The notes under the pieces are model-generated. The model was not told the DNA's origin. It did not search any database and saw only the letters and a list, made by a program, of their open reading frames with translations. From Methanobacteriota archaeon (GTDB taxonomy: Archaea > Halobacteriota > Methanomicrobia > Methanomicrobiales > Methanospirillaceae): a DNA stretch of 46,816 bases. This document shows, piece after piece, positions 1 to 8,929 of the stretch (its first letter is position 1; each line of letters starts with the position of its first letter). The position numbers were made by a program, and so were the translations under genes. The stretch covers positions 1 through 46,816 of the forward strand of contig JAKPPB010000077.1 in assembly GCA_029547605.1 (NCBI GenBank), read 5' to 3'.

Positions 1-313
1 ATTTTACGGTTTATCCTTGGTTATTTTTGTATTTTGAAGTTTTTCCAAGTGTACTTTTATCCGGGATTGAAAAATATGTGCCCAAATGTTAATTGAGATA
101 TAATTTTGCGTTATTTTGAGTTTGATCCAGTAAGGGGGCTAGTACCCGTACAGATCGCGTCCTTCGCGTCCCTGGCATAGACGAGGTCCCGGGAATCGAC
201 CTGCGTGAAAGGGCCGGGAACCCTTCGTGGAGGCGGAAAAGGCCATACATTGCCAGGAGTGTCGTTCTTCCGGTATGAAACACGTACCTTTGGCCTTATA
301 TGCCCGTTTTCGC
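1..313. other. AT-rich window edge, no gene recognised
   Basis: This stretch lies downstream of the polymerase D large subunit gene. Bases 1 to about 140 are strikingly AT-rich compared with the GC-rich genes that follow; 141-313 is GC-rich again. Short open frames exist on the minus strand, but none resembles a protein I recognise, and they run across the end of polC. The 12-mer gtaagggggcta at 130-141 also occurs in opposite orientation at 46676-46687, next to a transposase fragment. The AT-rich part may be mobile-element or intergenic DNA; nothing firmer can be said. Confidence 0.4.
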
Positions 314-3300
314 CTACATGAAGTCCGCGAGGCCCATCTGCTGGCTCTTCTCCTGGCCAAATGTCGACTCGATCGCCATATCGAGGACCTGGACCCGCTG
401 GCGGGTATACTCCGATACCCGGTACTTCCTGCAGATATCCCGCGACATCTCCAGGTACTTCTTCACAGATCCCTCGTGGACCGTGGGGATGATGTTGCCA
501 CCGCACCGGTTGCACCTGCCCGCAAGCGGCATCCGGCGATAGCTCGTGTTGCATTTCACGCACCTGAACTTCTGCTTGGAAAAGGCAGAGAGGTTTCCCT
601 GGAGGTCGCGGATGAAATGGGTGGTCAGCACCCGTTCTGCCACATCATCCTCGTCAACGGCGCGGATCTTCGTCGCAAGGTTAAGTTCTGCATCGAGCTT
701 GTCTATCATGCTCTTGAGCTGGGTATACATGGACTCAAGGGGTCCCGCCGAGATGTCGGTCGTGTCGTGCGTGAACAAGAATCCCTCGATCTGTGCGGGG
801 GTCCCAAGGCGCCTCCCCACCCTGTCCACAAGCCCCTCCACTTCTTTTGGATGGGCATATTTAAGGGAAGCCAGGTAGAACTCGAGGGGGTAGCAAGGCC
901 CCACGTCGAGGTTGTGGCTCTCCTTGTCGATCTCGGCAGGATCGATCCTGGTGGTCAGGACGAGGGGTGCGTCCATTGAGCCGCCGCGGGTCTCGGGTAA
1001 AAACGAGCGCGAGAAGTTGATCAGCCCGTCAAGAAGGAGCATGATGCAGTCCTCGTCGCCGTCGCACTGGCCGGTAAAGATTCCGTTTGCGAGCACCGTG
1101 TGGTCGTCTGCCACGGTCAGGCAGAATACTCGCGTGTCAGGTGAGGGGACGACTTCGCGGCGGATGATGTGATCGGAAAGGACGTTCATTCCTACCATTA
1201 CCGGGACCGGGTCCCCCTCCTCCACTTCGACCGCCCGGATCTTCCGGAGCGAACAGGTGTCCCAGACGAGCATCGCGTGATCAGGGGTAACCGCGATCTC
1301 CCTGCCGCCGCGGGTCTCGAACCGGATCAGGGCTTCAGGAGACCTGTGGATGGAGACCGTCGTTACACGCCGAAGGTGGGGCCTGCCCTCACGGTCAACG
1401 GTGCGCACCAGGAGAGTGGAAGCCGGGTCCGAGTAATATGTCCCGAGCCGGTCGATCCCCGGCCGGGAAAGGTCGAAGTTCTCTGATACTATCTGCCGTA
1501 TCGGCCTCGTGCACCACTCCCTCCCATCGAAGGTCTCGATCATGGTGTCTCCAAAGAAGCAGTTCCGCCGCTTGGCTGCGTGGAAGAAGGGGTGGGCATA
1601 CCCGACGTTCGCACGGGAGAACCCGACGATCCTCGCGAGTACGCCGGCACTGGTGTGGGGTGCAAGGCCGATTACCAGGTGGCCAAGGAGGTCGTCCCTC
1701 GTCTGCACCCGGTAAAAGGGGGGCAGGCCATAGCACTTCTCAAGGAGCTCGTCAAGGAACTGCGCCACCTTCACCATGTACTCCGCGCACGATTCAGAGA
1801 CCAGTATGTCCTGGGCCTTGAGTTCCACTACCTGGGACGGATCGTAGAGCGCATCTCCCCGGATATCCTCCGTGTACCCGAGCTCCCGGAGCTTTTCCGG
1901 GGAGACTCCTACCTCGCCGGGACGGATGTGGGTGAGGGGGAGGTCGATCATATCGTACCGGATTGTCCCATCCTTGAAGACAAAGAGGTCCCGCGCCGCC
2001 CTGAGGATCCCCTTCTCCATCGGCTCCACCGTCCGCTCCCGGGAGATGAGCCCCTTTACTCCTTTCACGAGCGAGATACTGCTCTCCCTGATGCCGAGGC
2101 GCTCCATCGCCGTCGCATACTCCTGCTTCACGTTGAGGCTCGTGACCAATGAGCAGACAAGTGGCGTGTGGCAGTTCGGGCACTCGAGGCCTTCGTGCTC
2201 CCGCTTGCATCGGGGGCAGCTGTAGACCGGATCGGTGTGAGCCCCGCACTCGCACCGGTTACGGAACGTCTCCGTCCCGCAGGAGGGGCATCTCCTCCTC
2301 CCGGTCTCGATGGTAATCACCCCGCCATCCATGTTCGGCTGTGGGGCGTGGTTCGATGCTTCCTGGAATGACCGTCTGCTGCCTCCTGCCTCGCCGAGGG
2401 GAAAGAGCGAGTGGGGCGGAGGGTTCATCTTCCGGGGCTTCGATTTTCCGGGGCGGCCCATGCGGCCCCCGATGCGGGTGCCCCCCCTGGAACGAATCCG
2501 GAACCCCGAGAGGTGGCTGACGAGGGAGAGGGGGTCGTCCATGGGAGCCCCCTCCCACGCGGTTCGCTTCTTCAGCTTCAGGTCAAGACCAAGGCAGGCG
2601 AGAAAGACATAGTATTCGCTTATGCATATGAGCCCCTCCCTTACGCGGTGGGGGAGAAGGATCACCTCGAGCATCTCCTTGATGCGCCCCTCCTGGGGCA
2701 GGACAAGGATCCCGTGCTTGAATTCCCCATATCGCGCTACGGAGTCCGCAAGTTCTGCGATCTCTTCGCATGAGAGGTCATCCCAGAGCCACGTGAAGTC
2801 TGGATGGAGGAATGCTCCCTCGAAGCAGAGGGCGATTGCCTCCTCTTCATTCTCGGGACGCACCGACCCGCCTTCCAGGCACCACCACTCGTGGCAGTAG
2901 GCAGGCGGGACCAGGGGGTGGTTGTTCTCCAGGAATTCGCCGTACCCGATCAGGATCTCCCCGACATCGAGGATCCGCTCGACTTCCTGGCTGAGCGCTC
3001 TTGCCTGCGCCGCATCATCGATCCTGAGCACGTCTCCGCATTTCAGCCTGACCGTCGGTCCCTGGATGGTGTCCACCGGGACGATCCCGGCGGCCTTGCC
3101 CGGCCGCTCCACCTTCATCTGGGTACCTACTGCCAGGAAGTCCCCAAGGATGTGCATGGTCGCAGGGTTAAGCCCCGCCGCAGCAAAGCCCGTGTTCCGG
3201 GAGCGTCCGTACCGGAGCCTGAACCCCCCTTTCCTCATCGGGTAGGAGAAGACCGGGCGGCCCCCGATGAGGTCCCGCAGGTACTTGTCTTTTGGCCTGA

Positions 3301-4180
3301 TACCTGGAGCATCATCCCCGTCGCCCCCCTTCGAGGCCCCTCCGATCAGTTCGTCCAGCCACTCCCATCCGTCCAGCGAGAGCGCCCGTACATTCTTCTG
3401 GACCTTCGGTGCCTTGAGTGCAAGGCCTTCTGCAAGCACGAGGGCCATCCCACCCCTCACGGTGTTCGTCTCCACCCGCTCGAGGTTCCGGTACCCGCTG
3501 ACCTCCTCCTGCTCCGTTCCTTCACCGTCAATACAGACCGGGCAGTTCTGGACGATCAACCTGATCTCGCGCTCAGAGGGGAGGTACTGGAGGTTCATGA
3601 TGGAGTTATACTGGCGGATCTCCTCGATGTAGCGCTCCACTTCCTCGGGGCGGGGGATATAGCGGTTCATCCCGAGCGCTCGCCTGACAGAATCCCCCAC
3701 CAGCACCGAGAGGGCCTGGGCGGTCCCCCCTGCGCTCCTGATCGGTCCTGCGTAATAGATCTTCAGGTACCGGCTCCCGTCGTCATTTCGCCCAATGCCC
3801 ACCTTGGCGATGCCTTCCGTCGGTGCCGCGACCACTCCCTCTGTGAGGACTGCCATGGCGGTGCGTATGGCATGGTCGAGGATCTCCTCTTCGCTCTTCT
3901 CCCCGAACCTGCGCTGCACAAAGTCCCCGCCGATGTGGAGGGCCACCTCCTCCCTTGACATCTGGCCCTCCATCTCGCGTATCCTCGCGGCCAGGCCCCT
4001 GATCCCAAGGAGGGCCTCCACACGGTCCGCGAGGTCACTTGCCACAGGTATCTCGACGACCGTGCGGGGGTCGATCCCCGCGGCCCTTGCCCGCTCCGCA
4101 ACTGCCATGGCCGCGTTCAGCCCTTCCTGCAGCCCGGCGAGGTAGCGTTCGATTGCCGGAGAGCACTGCATCATCACCAT
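314..4180 (-). CDS. polC: DNA polymerase D (archaeal Pol II) large subunit DP2, intein-containing
   Basis: Large catalytic subunit of the two-subunit family D replicative polymerase of Euryarchaeota; it pairs with a small exonuclease subunit (DP1) that is not in this window. The precursor is 1288 residues. The N-terminal DP2 region is followed by a linker near residues 580-640 rich in Pro and Lys, a zinc-binding cluster starting CPSCGTET and continuing through several CxxC/CxC pairs, and the catalytic region HAAKRRN / CDGDED. A C-terminal zinc motif (RCVKCN ... RCNRCGGN) is also present. A 165-residue intein (residues 874-1038) interrupts the gene exactly between KRRN and CDGDED, so the mature protein would be about 1123 residues, normal for DP2. 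The start ATG is followed by GTG ATG ATG; the ATG at 4174 is an alternative start. A HEAT-repeat gene lies 107 bases upstream on the same strand. Confidence 0.97.
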   Translation of the reverse strand: MVMMQCSPAIERYLAGLQEGLNAAMAVAERARAAGIDPRTVVEIPVASDLADRVEALLGIRGLAARIREMEGQMSREEVALHIGGDFVQRRFGEKSEEEILDHAIRTAMAVLTEGVVAAPTEGIAKVGIGRNDDGSRYLKIYYAGPIRSAGGTAQALSVLVGDSVRRALGMNRYIPRPEEVERYIEEIRQYNSIMNLQYLPSEREIRLIVQNCPVCIDGEGTEQEEVSGYRNLERVETNTVRGGMALVLAEGLALKAPKVQKNVRALSLDGWEWLDELIGGASKGGDGDDAPGIRPKDKYLRDLIGGRPVFSYPMRKGGFRLRYGRSRNTGFAAAGLNPATMHILGDFLAVGTQMKVERPGKAAGIVPVDTIQGPTVRLKCGDVLRIDDAAQARALSQEVERILDVGEILIGYGEFLENNHPLVPPAYCHEWWCLEGGSVRPENEEEAIALCFEGAFLHPDFTWLWDDLSCEEIAELADSVARYGEFKHGILVLPQEGRIKEMLEVILLPHRVREGLICISEYYVFLACLGLDLKLKKRTAWEGAPMDDPLSLVSHLSGFRIRSRGGTRIGGRMGRPGKSKPRKMNPPPHSLFPLGEAGGSRRSFQEASNHAPQPNMDGGVITIETGRRRCPSCGTETFRNRCECGAHTDPVYSCPRCKREHEGLECPNCHTPLVCSLVTSLNVKQEYATAMERLGIRESSISLVKGVKGLISRERTVEPMEKGILRAARDLFVFKDGTIRYDMIDLPLTHIRPGEVGVSPEKLRELGYTEDIRGDALYDPSQVVELKAQDILVSESCAEYMVKVAQFLDELLEKCYGLPPFYRVQTRDDLLGHLVIGLAPHTSAGVLARIVGFSRANVGYAHPFFHAAKRRNCFFGDTMIETFDGREWCTRPIRQIVSENFDLSRPGIDRLGTYYSDPASTLLVRTVDREGRPHLRRVTTVSIHRSPEALIRFETRGGREIAVTPDHAMLVWDTCSLRKIRAVEVEEGDPVPVMVGMNVLSDHIIRREVVPSPDTRVFCLTVADDHTVLANGIFTGQCDGDEDCIMLLLDGLINFSRSFLPETRGGSMDAPLVLTTRIDPAEIDKESHNLDVGPCYPLEFYLASLKYAHPKEVEGLVDRVGRRLGTPAQIEGFLFTHDTTDISAGPLESMYTQLKSMIDKLDAELNLATKIRAVDEDDVAERVLTTHFIRDLQGNLSAFSKQKFRCVKCNTSYRRMPLAGRCNRCGGNIIPTVHEGSVKKYLEMSRDICRKYRVSEYTRQRVQVLDMAIESTFGQEKSQQMGLADFM
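1067..1561 (-). other. Mini-intein in polymerase D large subunit, C-terminal Gln
   Basis: In-frame intein of 165 residues inside polC (precursor residues 874-1038). Block A begins with the nucleophile Cys ([13 protein letters not shown]). Block B is [16 protein letters not shown] with the TxxH motif. Block F is [18 protein letters not shown]. The intein ends NGIFTGQ and is followed by the +1 residue Cys of CDGDED. Terminal Gln replaces the usual Asn and the penultimate residue is Gly rather than His. There is no room for a LAGLIDADG homing endonuclease, so it cannot spread by itself. The insertion site is the one used by Pyrococcus Pol II inteins, at least one of which is known to splice with a terminal Gln. 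The uninterrupted frame and retained Cys1, TxxH and Cys+1 suggest it is active. Confidence 0.93.
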
Positions 4181-4287
4181 CTCTCTTGCCGCGTCAGTAA
4201 CTTATCAGTTGGCTTTGGAATCTCTCCCATGCGCTGACTCCCCGATCGTCCCCATTGAGAGAGGGAGAGAGAGTGCGCAAATAATTG

Positions 4288-4797
4288 TTATGCCTTTTCA
4301 TCCATCGACGAGAGTAGCGACTCCAGCCCCACCTCGCCCATCTGCCACAGGGTGAGCGTGGCACACTCACGCAGCACCGGCTCGTCTGACCCGAGCATCT
4401 CTCTGATCGCGGGGATTGCCGGTTCCCCTATCCTGCACAGGGCCTGCGCGAGGAAACCCCGGGTCCTTGGATCCGCATCCCGCATGGCTGCGAGGATTGG
4501 TGCCACCGCCTGCTCCCCGAGGTGCCCGAGCGTAGCGGCGGCATACCGGCAGAAACCGGGATCCGGGTTTTTGGAGATTGCATCAAGAAGCGGGCCAATT
4601 ACCTGCGGGCCGATCCTGACCAGGGCGACTGCGGCATACCACCGCACGTCGTTCTCTACCGGTTCCTGGAGGAGCGAGATGAGCCGGGGAATGGCCTTCT
4701 CCCCCTCTCCGGCAAGCTGTCTGACTGCTTCGCGTCGAGCGGACAGATCTCCATGGACGAGGGTCGCGGCAAGTTTCTCCAGTTCAGGGTCTTCCAT
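4288..4797 (-). CDS. HEAT-repeat protein (soluble, about 169 aa)
   Basis: Small all-helical repeat protein made of five to six HEAT/PBS-lyase-like repeats of about 30 residues, for example NDVRWYAAVALVRIG, PGFCRYAAATLGHLG, PRTRGFLAQALCRIG and PVLRECATLTLWQMG. Such repeats mediate protein-protein contacts; no enzymatic motif is visible. I prefer the ATG at 4797 (MEDPELEKLAATL): it has GGTG six bases upstream and reduces the overlap with the upstream MscS gene to 14 bases, while the open frame extends to 4854. It is the last gene of the MscS cluster and one of three HEAT-repeat genes in this window. Partner unknown. Confidence 0.8.
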   Translation of the reverse strand: MEDPELEKLAATLVHGDLSARREAVRQLAGEGEKAIPRLISLLQEPVENDVRWYAAVALVRIGPQVIGPLLDAISKNPDPGFCRYAAATLGHLGEQAVAPILAAMRDADPRTRGFLAQALCRIGEPAIPAIREMLGSDEPVLRECATLTLWQMGEVGLESLLSSMDEKA

Positions 4798-5644
4798 AGG
4801 CAGCACCATCTCCCTGTGTACCGGAACAGGACGGTCCTTCCTTATCCCTGGCAAACGTGATCACCCGCTGGGGGAATGGGATCTCGATCCCTTCTGCATC
4901 GAGCGCTTTCTTGATCGCCCAGAGCATCTCGGTCCTCACTGACCACCATACCCGGGAGGGAGCCCAGATGAAGACCCTGAGGTTCACGCTCGAGTCCGAG
5001 AGCGTGTCTACAAAGACGCTCGGCGCCGGGTGTCTGAGGACAAATGGATGGTCATCAAGGAGACTCTTGATGATACGGATTGCCTTCGCGGCGTCGGACT
5101 GGTAGCTTATCCCAATGGTGTACTCGAACCTCCTGGCCACATTGGCGACGAAATTGGTGATCTCAGAAGTGAAGATCTTCTCGTTCGGGACCCTTACATA
5201 CACCCCTTCATGCGTCTTGATGATGGTGGAGAGGACACGTATCTCCTCGACTGTTCCGCTCACCGCCCCGATATTGACACTGTCCCCAGGTTTCATCGGC
5301 CGCTCCGCGATGAGAAAGAGGCCCGAACCGAAGTTCGAGACGATCCTCTGGCTTGCAAACGCAATCACCAGCCCCATCGTACCCCCTACCACCAGCATGT
5401 CCGCAAGATTGATGTCAAAACTCGGGAGGGCGAGGTATATCCCGACAATGATGATCGCGGCCTGGATTACCCTGATCAGGAAGTCCATCTCTTTTGGCGG
5501 GATCCGGTCGCTCAGTGACTTCTTGAGGTAAATGGCAACGACTTTTGCAATGATCGCCGCTGCCAGCACTGAGATGGCGAATACGATCAGGTCAAACAGG
5601 GTGACATTTCCTATGATTTCGATCTTGAGGGATTCGAACGCCAT
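4784..5644 (-). CDS. MscS-family small-conductance mechanosensitive channel
   Basis: Membrane channel that opens under membrane tension and releases small solutes during hypo-osmotic shock. The N-terminal part has hydrophobic segments at about residues 15-40 and 60-80. The pore-helix and beta-domain signature follows: VVGGTMGLVIAFASQ, IVSNFGSGLFLI, then RPMKPGDSVNIG and the segment ending VRVPNEKIFTSEITNF. At about 286 residues it is a typical short MscS. The ATG at 5644 is chosen because GGAGAG lies eight bases upstream; a GTG at 5653 overlapping the upstream stop is the alternative. The tail after the last beta strand is short and polar. The preceding DUF432-like gene is coupled by near-overlap, suggesting co-translation. 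Confidence 0.92.
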   Translation of the reverse strand: MAFESLKIEIIGNVTLFDLIVFAISVLAAAIIAKVVAIYLKKSLSDRIPPKEMDFLIRVIQAAIIIVGIYLALPSFDINLADMLVVGGTMGLVIAFASQRIVSNFGSGLFLIAERPMKPGDSVNIGAVSGTVEEIRVLSTIIKTHEGVYVRVPNEKIFTSEITNFVANVARRFEYTIGISYQSDAAKAIRIIKSLLDDHPFVLRHPAPSVFVDTLSDSSVNLRVFIWAPSRVWWSVRTEMLWAIKKALDAEGIEIPFPQRVITFARDKEGPSCSGTQGDGAAYGRP

Positions 5645-5649
5645 TCCGT

Positions 5650-6384
5650 TCACTCTCCTACGCCGTATTCCATCATGAACGGCTGTTTTTCAGGGATAAG
5701 CAGCCTTTTTGTGGGAAACACGCGCAGCGACTGCTTCATCCCCTCCTCGGGGGGCAGGTCGAGGACCCTCGTCTCGGCCACGAGGCGCGAGAAGACCTCC
5801 ATCTCTCCGGAGATTGCAACCGTCCTTCCGTGGAAGATCCTGAGTGCGGAGACGTCAAAGACGGCACGCGAGACCTCCACCCAGTCCCTCCCGGAGTTCC
5901 TGATGGCGAGGAAGAGCACTCCCTCCTTGAGAGGGTCCGTGGGAGGCGCGGATTCAAATACCTCGCACTCAACGTGCCTGGTGATGAACCCGTTCTCCGG
6001 GGTGCCGTAGAGGGAGTACTTGGGCCGGGCAAGGGAGAAGACGTCAAGGAGCGTATAATTTTCATCAGCTCCGACAAACACCCCGATCTCAACTGGGAAT
6101 TTCAGGCAGATCAGGATCCTGGAGCTCGGCCTGAGGGTGACGGGCGTGAAGTGAAATTCGATCATCCCCGTCACTTCTGAAGGCAGGTTGACGGGCTCGA
6201 CGGGGTTGATGATCACCCTCCCTTCGCGGTACCCAAGCCGCTTCGTGAGCGTCTCCCGAGGGGCAACCCTCCTGTAAGTGGATGTTTCACCCTCGACCTC
6301 AACCGATACGGTGATCCCAGCCGCGTCTGTCTGGAAAGGGATCTTGTATATTCCAAACACAGGAAGAGATGGAACTCCCACCAC
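5650..6384 (-). CDS. DUF432-like archaeal protein next to MscS
   Basis: A 244-residue protein rich in predicted beta strands without signal peptide or membrane segment. I assign it to the archaeal DUF432 family from its overall pattern (FGIYKIPF near the start, a central segment RILICLKFPVEIGVFVG, and the KYSLYGTPENGFITRH region); the function of this family is unknown. The start at 6384 is a GTG; another GTG at 6360 (beginning FGIYKIPF) is a reasonable alternative because a TATA-like AAGTATATG sits directly upstream of 6384. The gene end nearly overlaps the MscS start, so the protein may act with or regulate the channel. That link is inference from position only. Confidence 0.6.
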   Translation of the reverse strand: MVGVPSLPVFGIYKIPFQTDAAGITVSVEVEGETSTYRRVAPRETLTKRLGYREGRVIINPVEPVNLPSEVTGMIEFHFTPVTLRPSSRILICLKFPVEIGVFVGADENYTLLDVFSLARPKYSLYGTPENGFITRHVECEVFESAPPTDPLKEGVLFLAIRNSGRDWVEVSRAVFDVSALRIFHGRTVAISGEMEVFSRLVAETRVLDLPPEEGMKQSLRVFPTKRLLIPEKQPFMMEYGVGE

Positions 6385-6426
6385 ATATACTTGACCGGGG
6401 GAAAAACCACGTGCAGTGCGGGGGTT

Positions 6427-7668
6427 TTATTGACAGTCGCCACTTTCTTTGAGTTCTGTCTGCTTCTCCCCTCTCTTCCGGGCAAGGGAGAGGATCACTT
6501 CCCTTGTTTCGTCATCTGCCAATGAGAGGACAGGGAAAAAACCCTCCGCAAACCTAGGGCTGGTCGCTTCCCGGAGGGCCTGGAAGACGCGGCTCCTCTC
6601 ATCTGGGGAGGCTGCGCCGAGATACGCAAGCAGTCGTGCATGCACTCCTTCGCCGAGGCACCCGAGGGAATCGAGAACGGAGGCGCGGACTGCTTCATCG
6701 GGGTCCGAGAGCGCGGTGAGAAGGGGATCCATCACTTCCGACCCGCCTATCTTCCCGAGCGCGATCGCGGCTCCGCGCCGTGCAGCAGGGCTTCCCCCCT
6801 GCAAGACTATAAGAAGGGGGGAGAGGGCAGTATTGCCGAACTGGCCCAGTGCAAACGCTGCCCTGCTCTGGACGAACCGGTCATGGTCCTCGAGGAGCGC
6901 GATCAGCGGGGGGATGGCACGGGGGTCACCGATCTCGCCAAGCGCGATCGCCGCCTTCCACCTCACGTCCTCGTCAGGGTTTCCGAGCGCCCCGATGAGC
7001 GGCTCAACGGCGGGACTGCCGATCCGGGCAAGGGCCTCGGCTGCCTTCCACCTCACCCCAGAATAGCGGTCGCCTGTGAGCGCGGCCATGAGGGGTGTGA
7101 CCGCCGTGGGCTCCCTCAATACCCCCAGGGCCTCGGCGGCTTCGTACTGGACCGCGGGGTCCCTGTGTCTGAGGGCCTCGATGAGCCCCCGGGCATCCTT
7201 CTCATCTTTGAGCCTCTTCACGTTGACCGAAGATCGTAACTTCGCCTTCCATTCATCAAGGTTGCCCCTGAACCGTCCCGAGGTGCCTTCCCTCAGTGCA
7301 GCATTGGCCATCTGGGTCATCACCTGCTCCTGTTCCCTGTGTACATAGTCCATCACGGTGCCGATAACAACGGCGACGACCACGAACATCAAGGCGCGGA
7401 TCCACGCGTCGACTGGGACGGCTCCACCGATGAGAAAATAGTCACCGACATATACTGCCGCGAGGAAGACCGCCCCCAGCACCCCTCTCTTCCCGTACCA
7501 GACCGCACCCAGGACCACGGGGATATAGAAGAAATGGGAATATACCACTTCTATCCCCATCGCGTGGTGCACGACTGCCTCGAGTGCCACCGACAGAGCG
7601 ACAAGAGAGAGGAGGATTGCCAGCTTAAAGCGGTCCATCCTGTTCAGGTGCAGGTCAGAAAATGCCAT
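6427..7668 (-). CDS. Membrane-anchored HEAT-repeat protein
   Basis: 413 residues. The N-terminus has four predicted transmembrane helices at about residues 14-34, 41-60, 62-80 and 87-109, an arrangement resembling four-helix sensor membrane domains. A short linker with several charged residues (about 110-155) leads to seven or eight HEAT/PBS-lyase repeats of about 31 residues, for example SGVRWKAAEALARIG, EDVRWKAAIALGEIG and RFVQSRAAFALGQFG. The layout suggests a membrane receptor or scaffold that presents a helical repeat surface to the cytoplasm. There is no kinase, cyclase or other output domain. It lies 42 bases upstream of the DUF432-like gene, in the same direction, and may be the first gene of the MscS cluster. 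ATG 7668 is used; ATG 7638 is possible. Confidence 0.85.
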   Translation of the reverse strand: MAFSDLHLNRMDRFKLAILLSLVALSVALEAVVHHAMGIEVVYSHFFYIPVVLGAVWYGKRGVLGAVFLAAVYVGDYFLIGGAVPVDAWIRALMFVVVAVVIGTVMDYVHREQEQVMTQMANAALREGTSGRFRGNLDEWKAKLRSSVNVKRLKDEKDARGLIEALRHRDPAVQYEAAEALGVLREPTAVTPLMAALTGDRYSGVRWKAAEALARIGSPAVEPLIGALGNPDEDVRWKAAIALGEIGDPRAIPPLIALLEDHDRFVQSRAAFALGQFGNTALSPLLIVLQGGSPAARRGAAIALGKIGGSEVMDPLLTALSDPDEAVRASVLDSLGCLGEGVHARLLAYLGAASPDERSRVFQALREATSPRFAEGFFPVLSLADDETREVILSLARKRGEKQTELKESGDCQ

Positions 7669-7744
7669 TCATCTGGGTATTTGCATGAAATCGTTGATAA
7701 ATCCACCGGGGGGGAGTTTTAACGGTCTTTTTGAACCTGCGCGG

Positions 7745-8929
7745 TTACCGGGGACTCTCCGCCCCGGCTTCGGTCGCCACCCCGATACATTCTTCGGTGG
7801 TCCCCAGGCGGACCGCTGCACCGCACATGTTCGGGATGTAGGCATACGCCTTCCCCGAGTTGACCATAATTGCCGAGAACCGCTCCATCGCAGGGGATAC
7901 CACCATGCAGGTGTCGGCAAATACGTGTGCCCCGCTCTCTTCGATGGCAGCGACCTCTTCGGGGTGACGGGACGCAACGTCCCTTGACGCAAAGACAAAG
8001 ACCGGGATCCGAACCTTTTTTCCGGCAAGGAGCTCCGCGATGCGTGAGAGCTCGTCCGGCGAGCAGTGGGGGCATCCAAGGGCGACCGCGTCCACGGGGA
8101 TCTCTTCCATGGCGGCCGATACCTCATCGAATCCGAGGGAGATCACCTCCAGCCCTCCTGTAGGGTAGGAGAAGATCCTCGCCTCGGGCGTGATATCCTT
8201 GACGTGGAAGAGGGCCACTGCGCCGGATGCTGCCATCGCGGCCCCGAGCGCTTTCAGGAGGTCCTTCTTCGGCCGTATACCCTCGATCAGGGGGATGCGG
8301 CTGCCTACAAGTCTCCCGGCAAGGTATCCGAGTGCACCGAGGTGTGCGGCATCGGAGAGGCGATCTCCATCTTCCACTCGAATCACCACCTGGGGCCTCC
8401 TCGCTGCGACCAGGTGGAGCCCGTATTCCGGCGTCTTTCCGATGATCGCCGCAGCAAGGGCGCTTGGCCCCCCTTCACGGTTCGTCCTCGCCCCGATCAC
8501 TGAGTTTGCATACACGACCGCCGAGGACTCGGACCAGGCCAGGTGATCGCCGTACCGGGTCGAATACAGGTAATACGGCGTGCACGTGCACTCCATGGTC
8601 ACGCCAAGGCGCCGGTAGGCATCCAGTACCTTCTCCTGCACCTGTGCGAATTCGGGGGTTATGCCCATCTCCTGCCAGCGGGAACGGTCCATGCCCACCG
8701 GGTTAAGAACCGTCGGCACAGAGACCCTGGCATCGAGCCTCTGGAGCCAGTCAAGGCCCCAGCGGCCGATTGTCTTGTAGGAGGCCCCGCTCACCTGGGC
8801 GCTGACGATGGGAATAAGCCGTTCTGCCCCGTATACCTTGCCGAGCGCCACCAGGATCTCGAGCATCCTGGCCCTCGTCTCGCCCTCCTCCCCGGCGAGG
8901 ACGGCCTCCTCGTCAGGCGAGAGGATCAT
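7745..8929 (-). CDS. Aconitase X large subunit (phosphomevalonate dehydratase large subunit)
   Basis: 394-residue protein of the aconitase X catalytic family (old name DUF521). In archaea, AcnX with its small subunit dehydrates mevalonate 5-phosphate to trans-anhydromevalonate 5-phosphate in the archaeal mevalonate pathway. Cysteines that could bind the Fe-S cluster are seen in MECTCTPYYL, in ALGCPHCSPDEL, in FADTCMVVSPA and in the C-terminal IPNMCGAAV. The ATG at 8929 overlaps the stop of the upstream UbiD-like gene as ATGA; the open frame runs further upstream to 9262, but that part is out-of-frame sequence of the neighbour. The neighbour supplies the next pathway step, which strongly supports the isoprenoid role over the hydroxyproline-type AcnX enzymes of bacteria. 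The small subunit (about 130 aa, DUF126) is not in this window. Confidence 0.9.
   Translation of the reverse strand: MILSPDEEAVLAGEEGETRARMLEILVALGKVYGAERLIPIVSAQVSGASYKTIGRWGLDWLQRLDARVSVPTVLNPVGMDRSRWQEMGITPEFAQVQEKVLDAYRRLGVTMECTCTPYYLYSTRYGDHLAWSESSAVVYANSVIGARTNREGGPSALAAAIIGKTPEYGLHLVAARRPQVVIRVEDGDRLSDAAHLGALGYLAGRLVGSRIPLIEGIRPKKDLLKALGAAMAASGAVALFHVKDITPEARIFSYPTGGLEVISLGFDEVSAAMEEIPVDAVALGCPHCSPDELSRIAELLAGKKVRIPVFVFASRDVASRHPEEVAAIEESGAHVFADTCMVVSPAMERFSAIMVNSGKAYAYIPNMCGAAVRLGTTEECIGVATEAGAESPR

Noticed and set aside
2804-3958. Long open frame (384 codons) on the plus strand opposite polC
   Set aside because: It is antisense to a fully conserved DP2 sequence, has low-complexity Pro/Arg/Asp-rich composition and no recognisable domain. 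GC-rich archaeal genes routinely produce such shadows.
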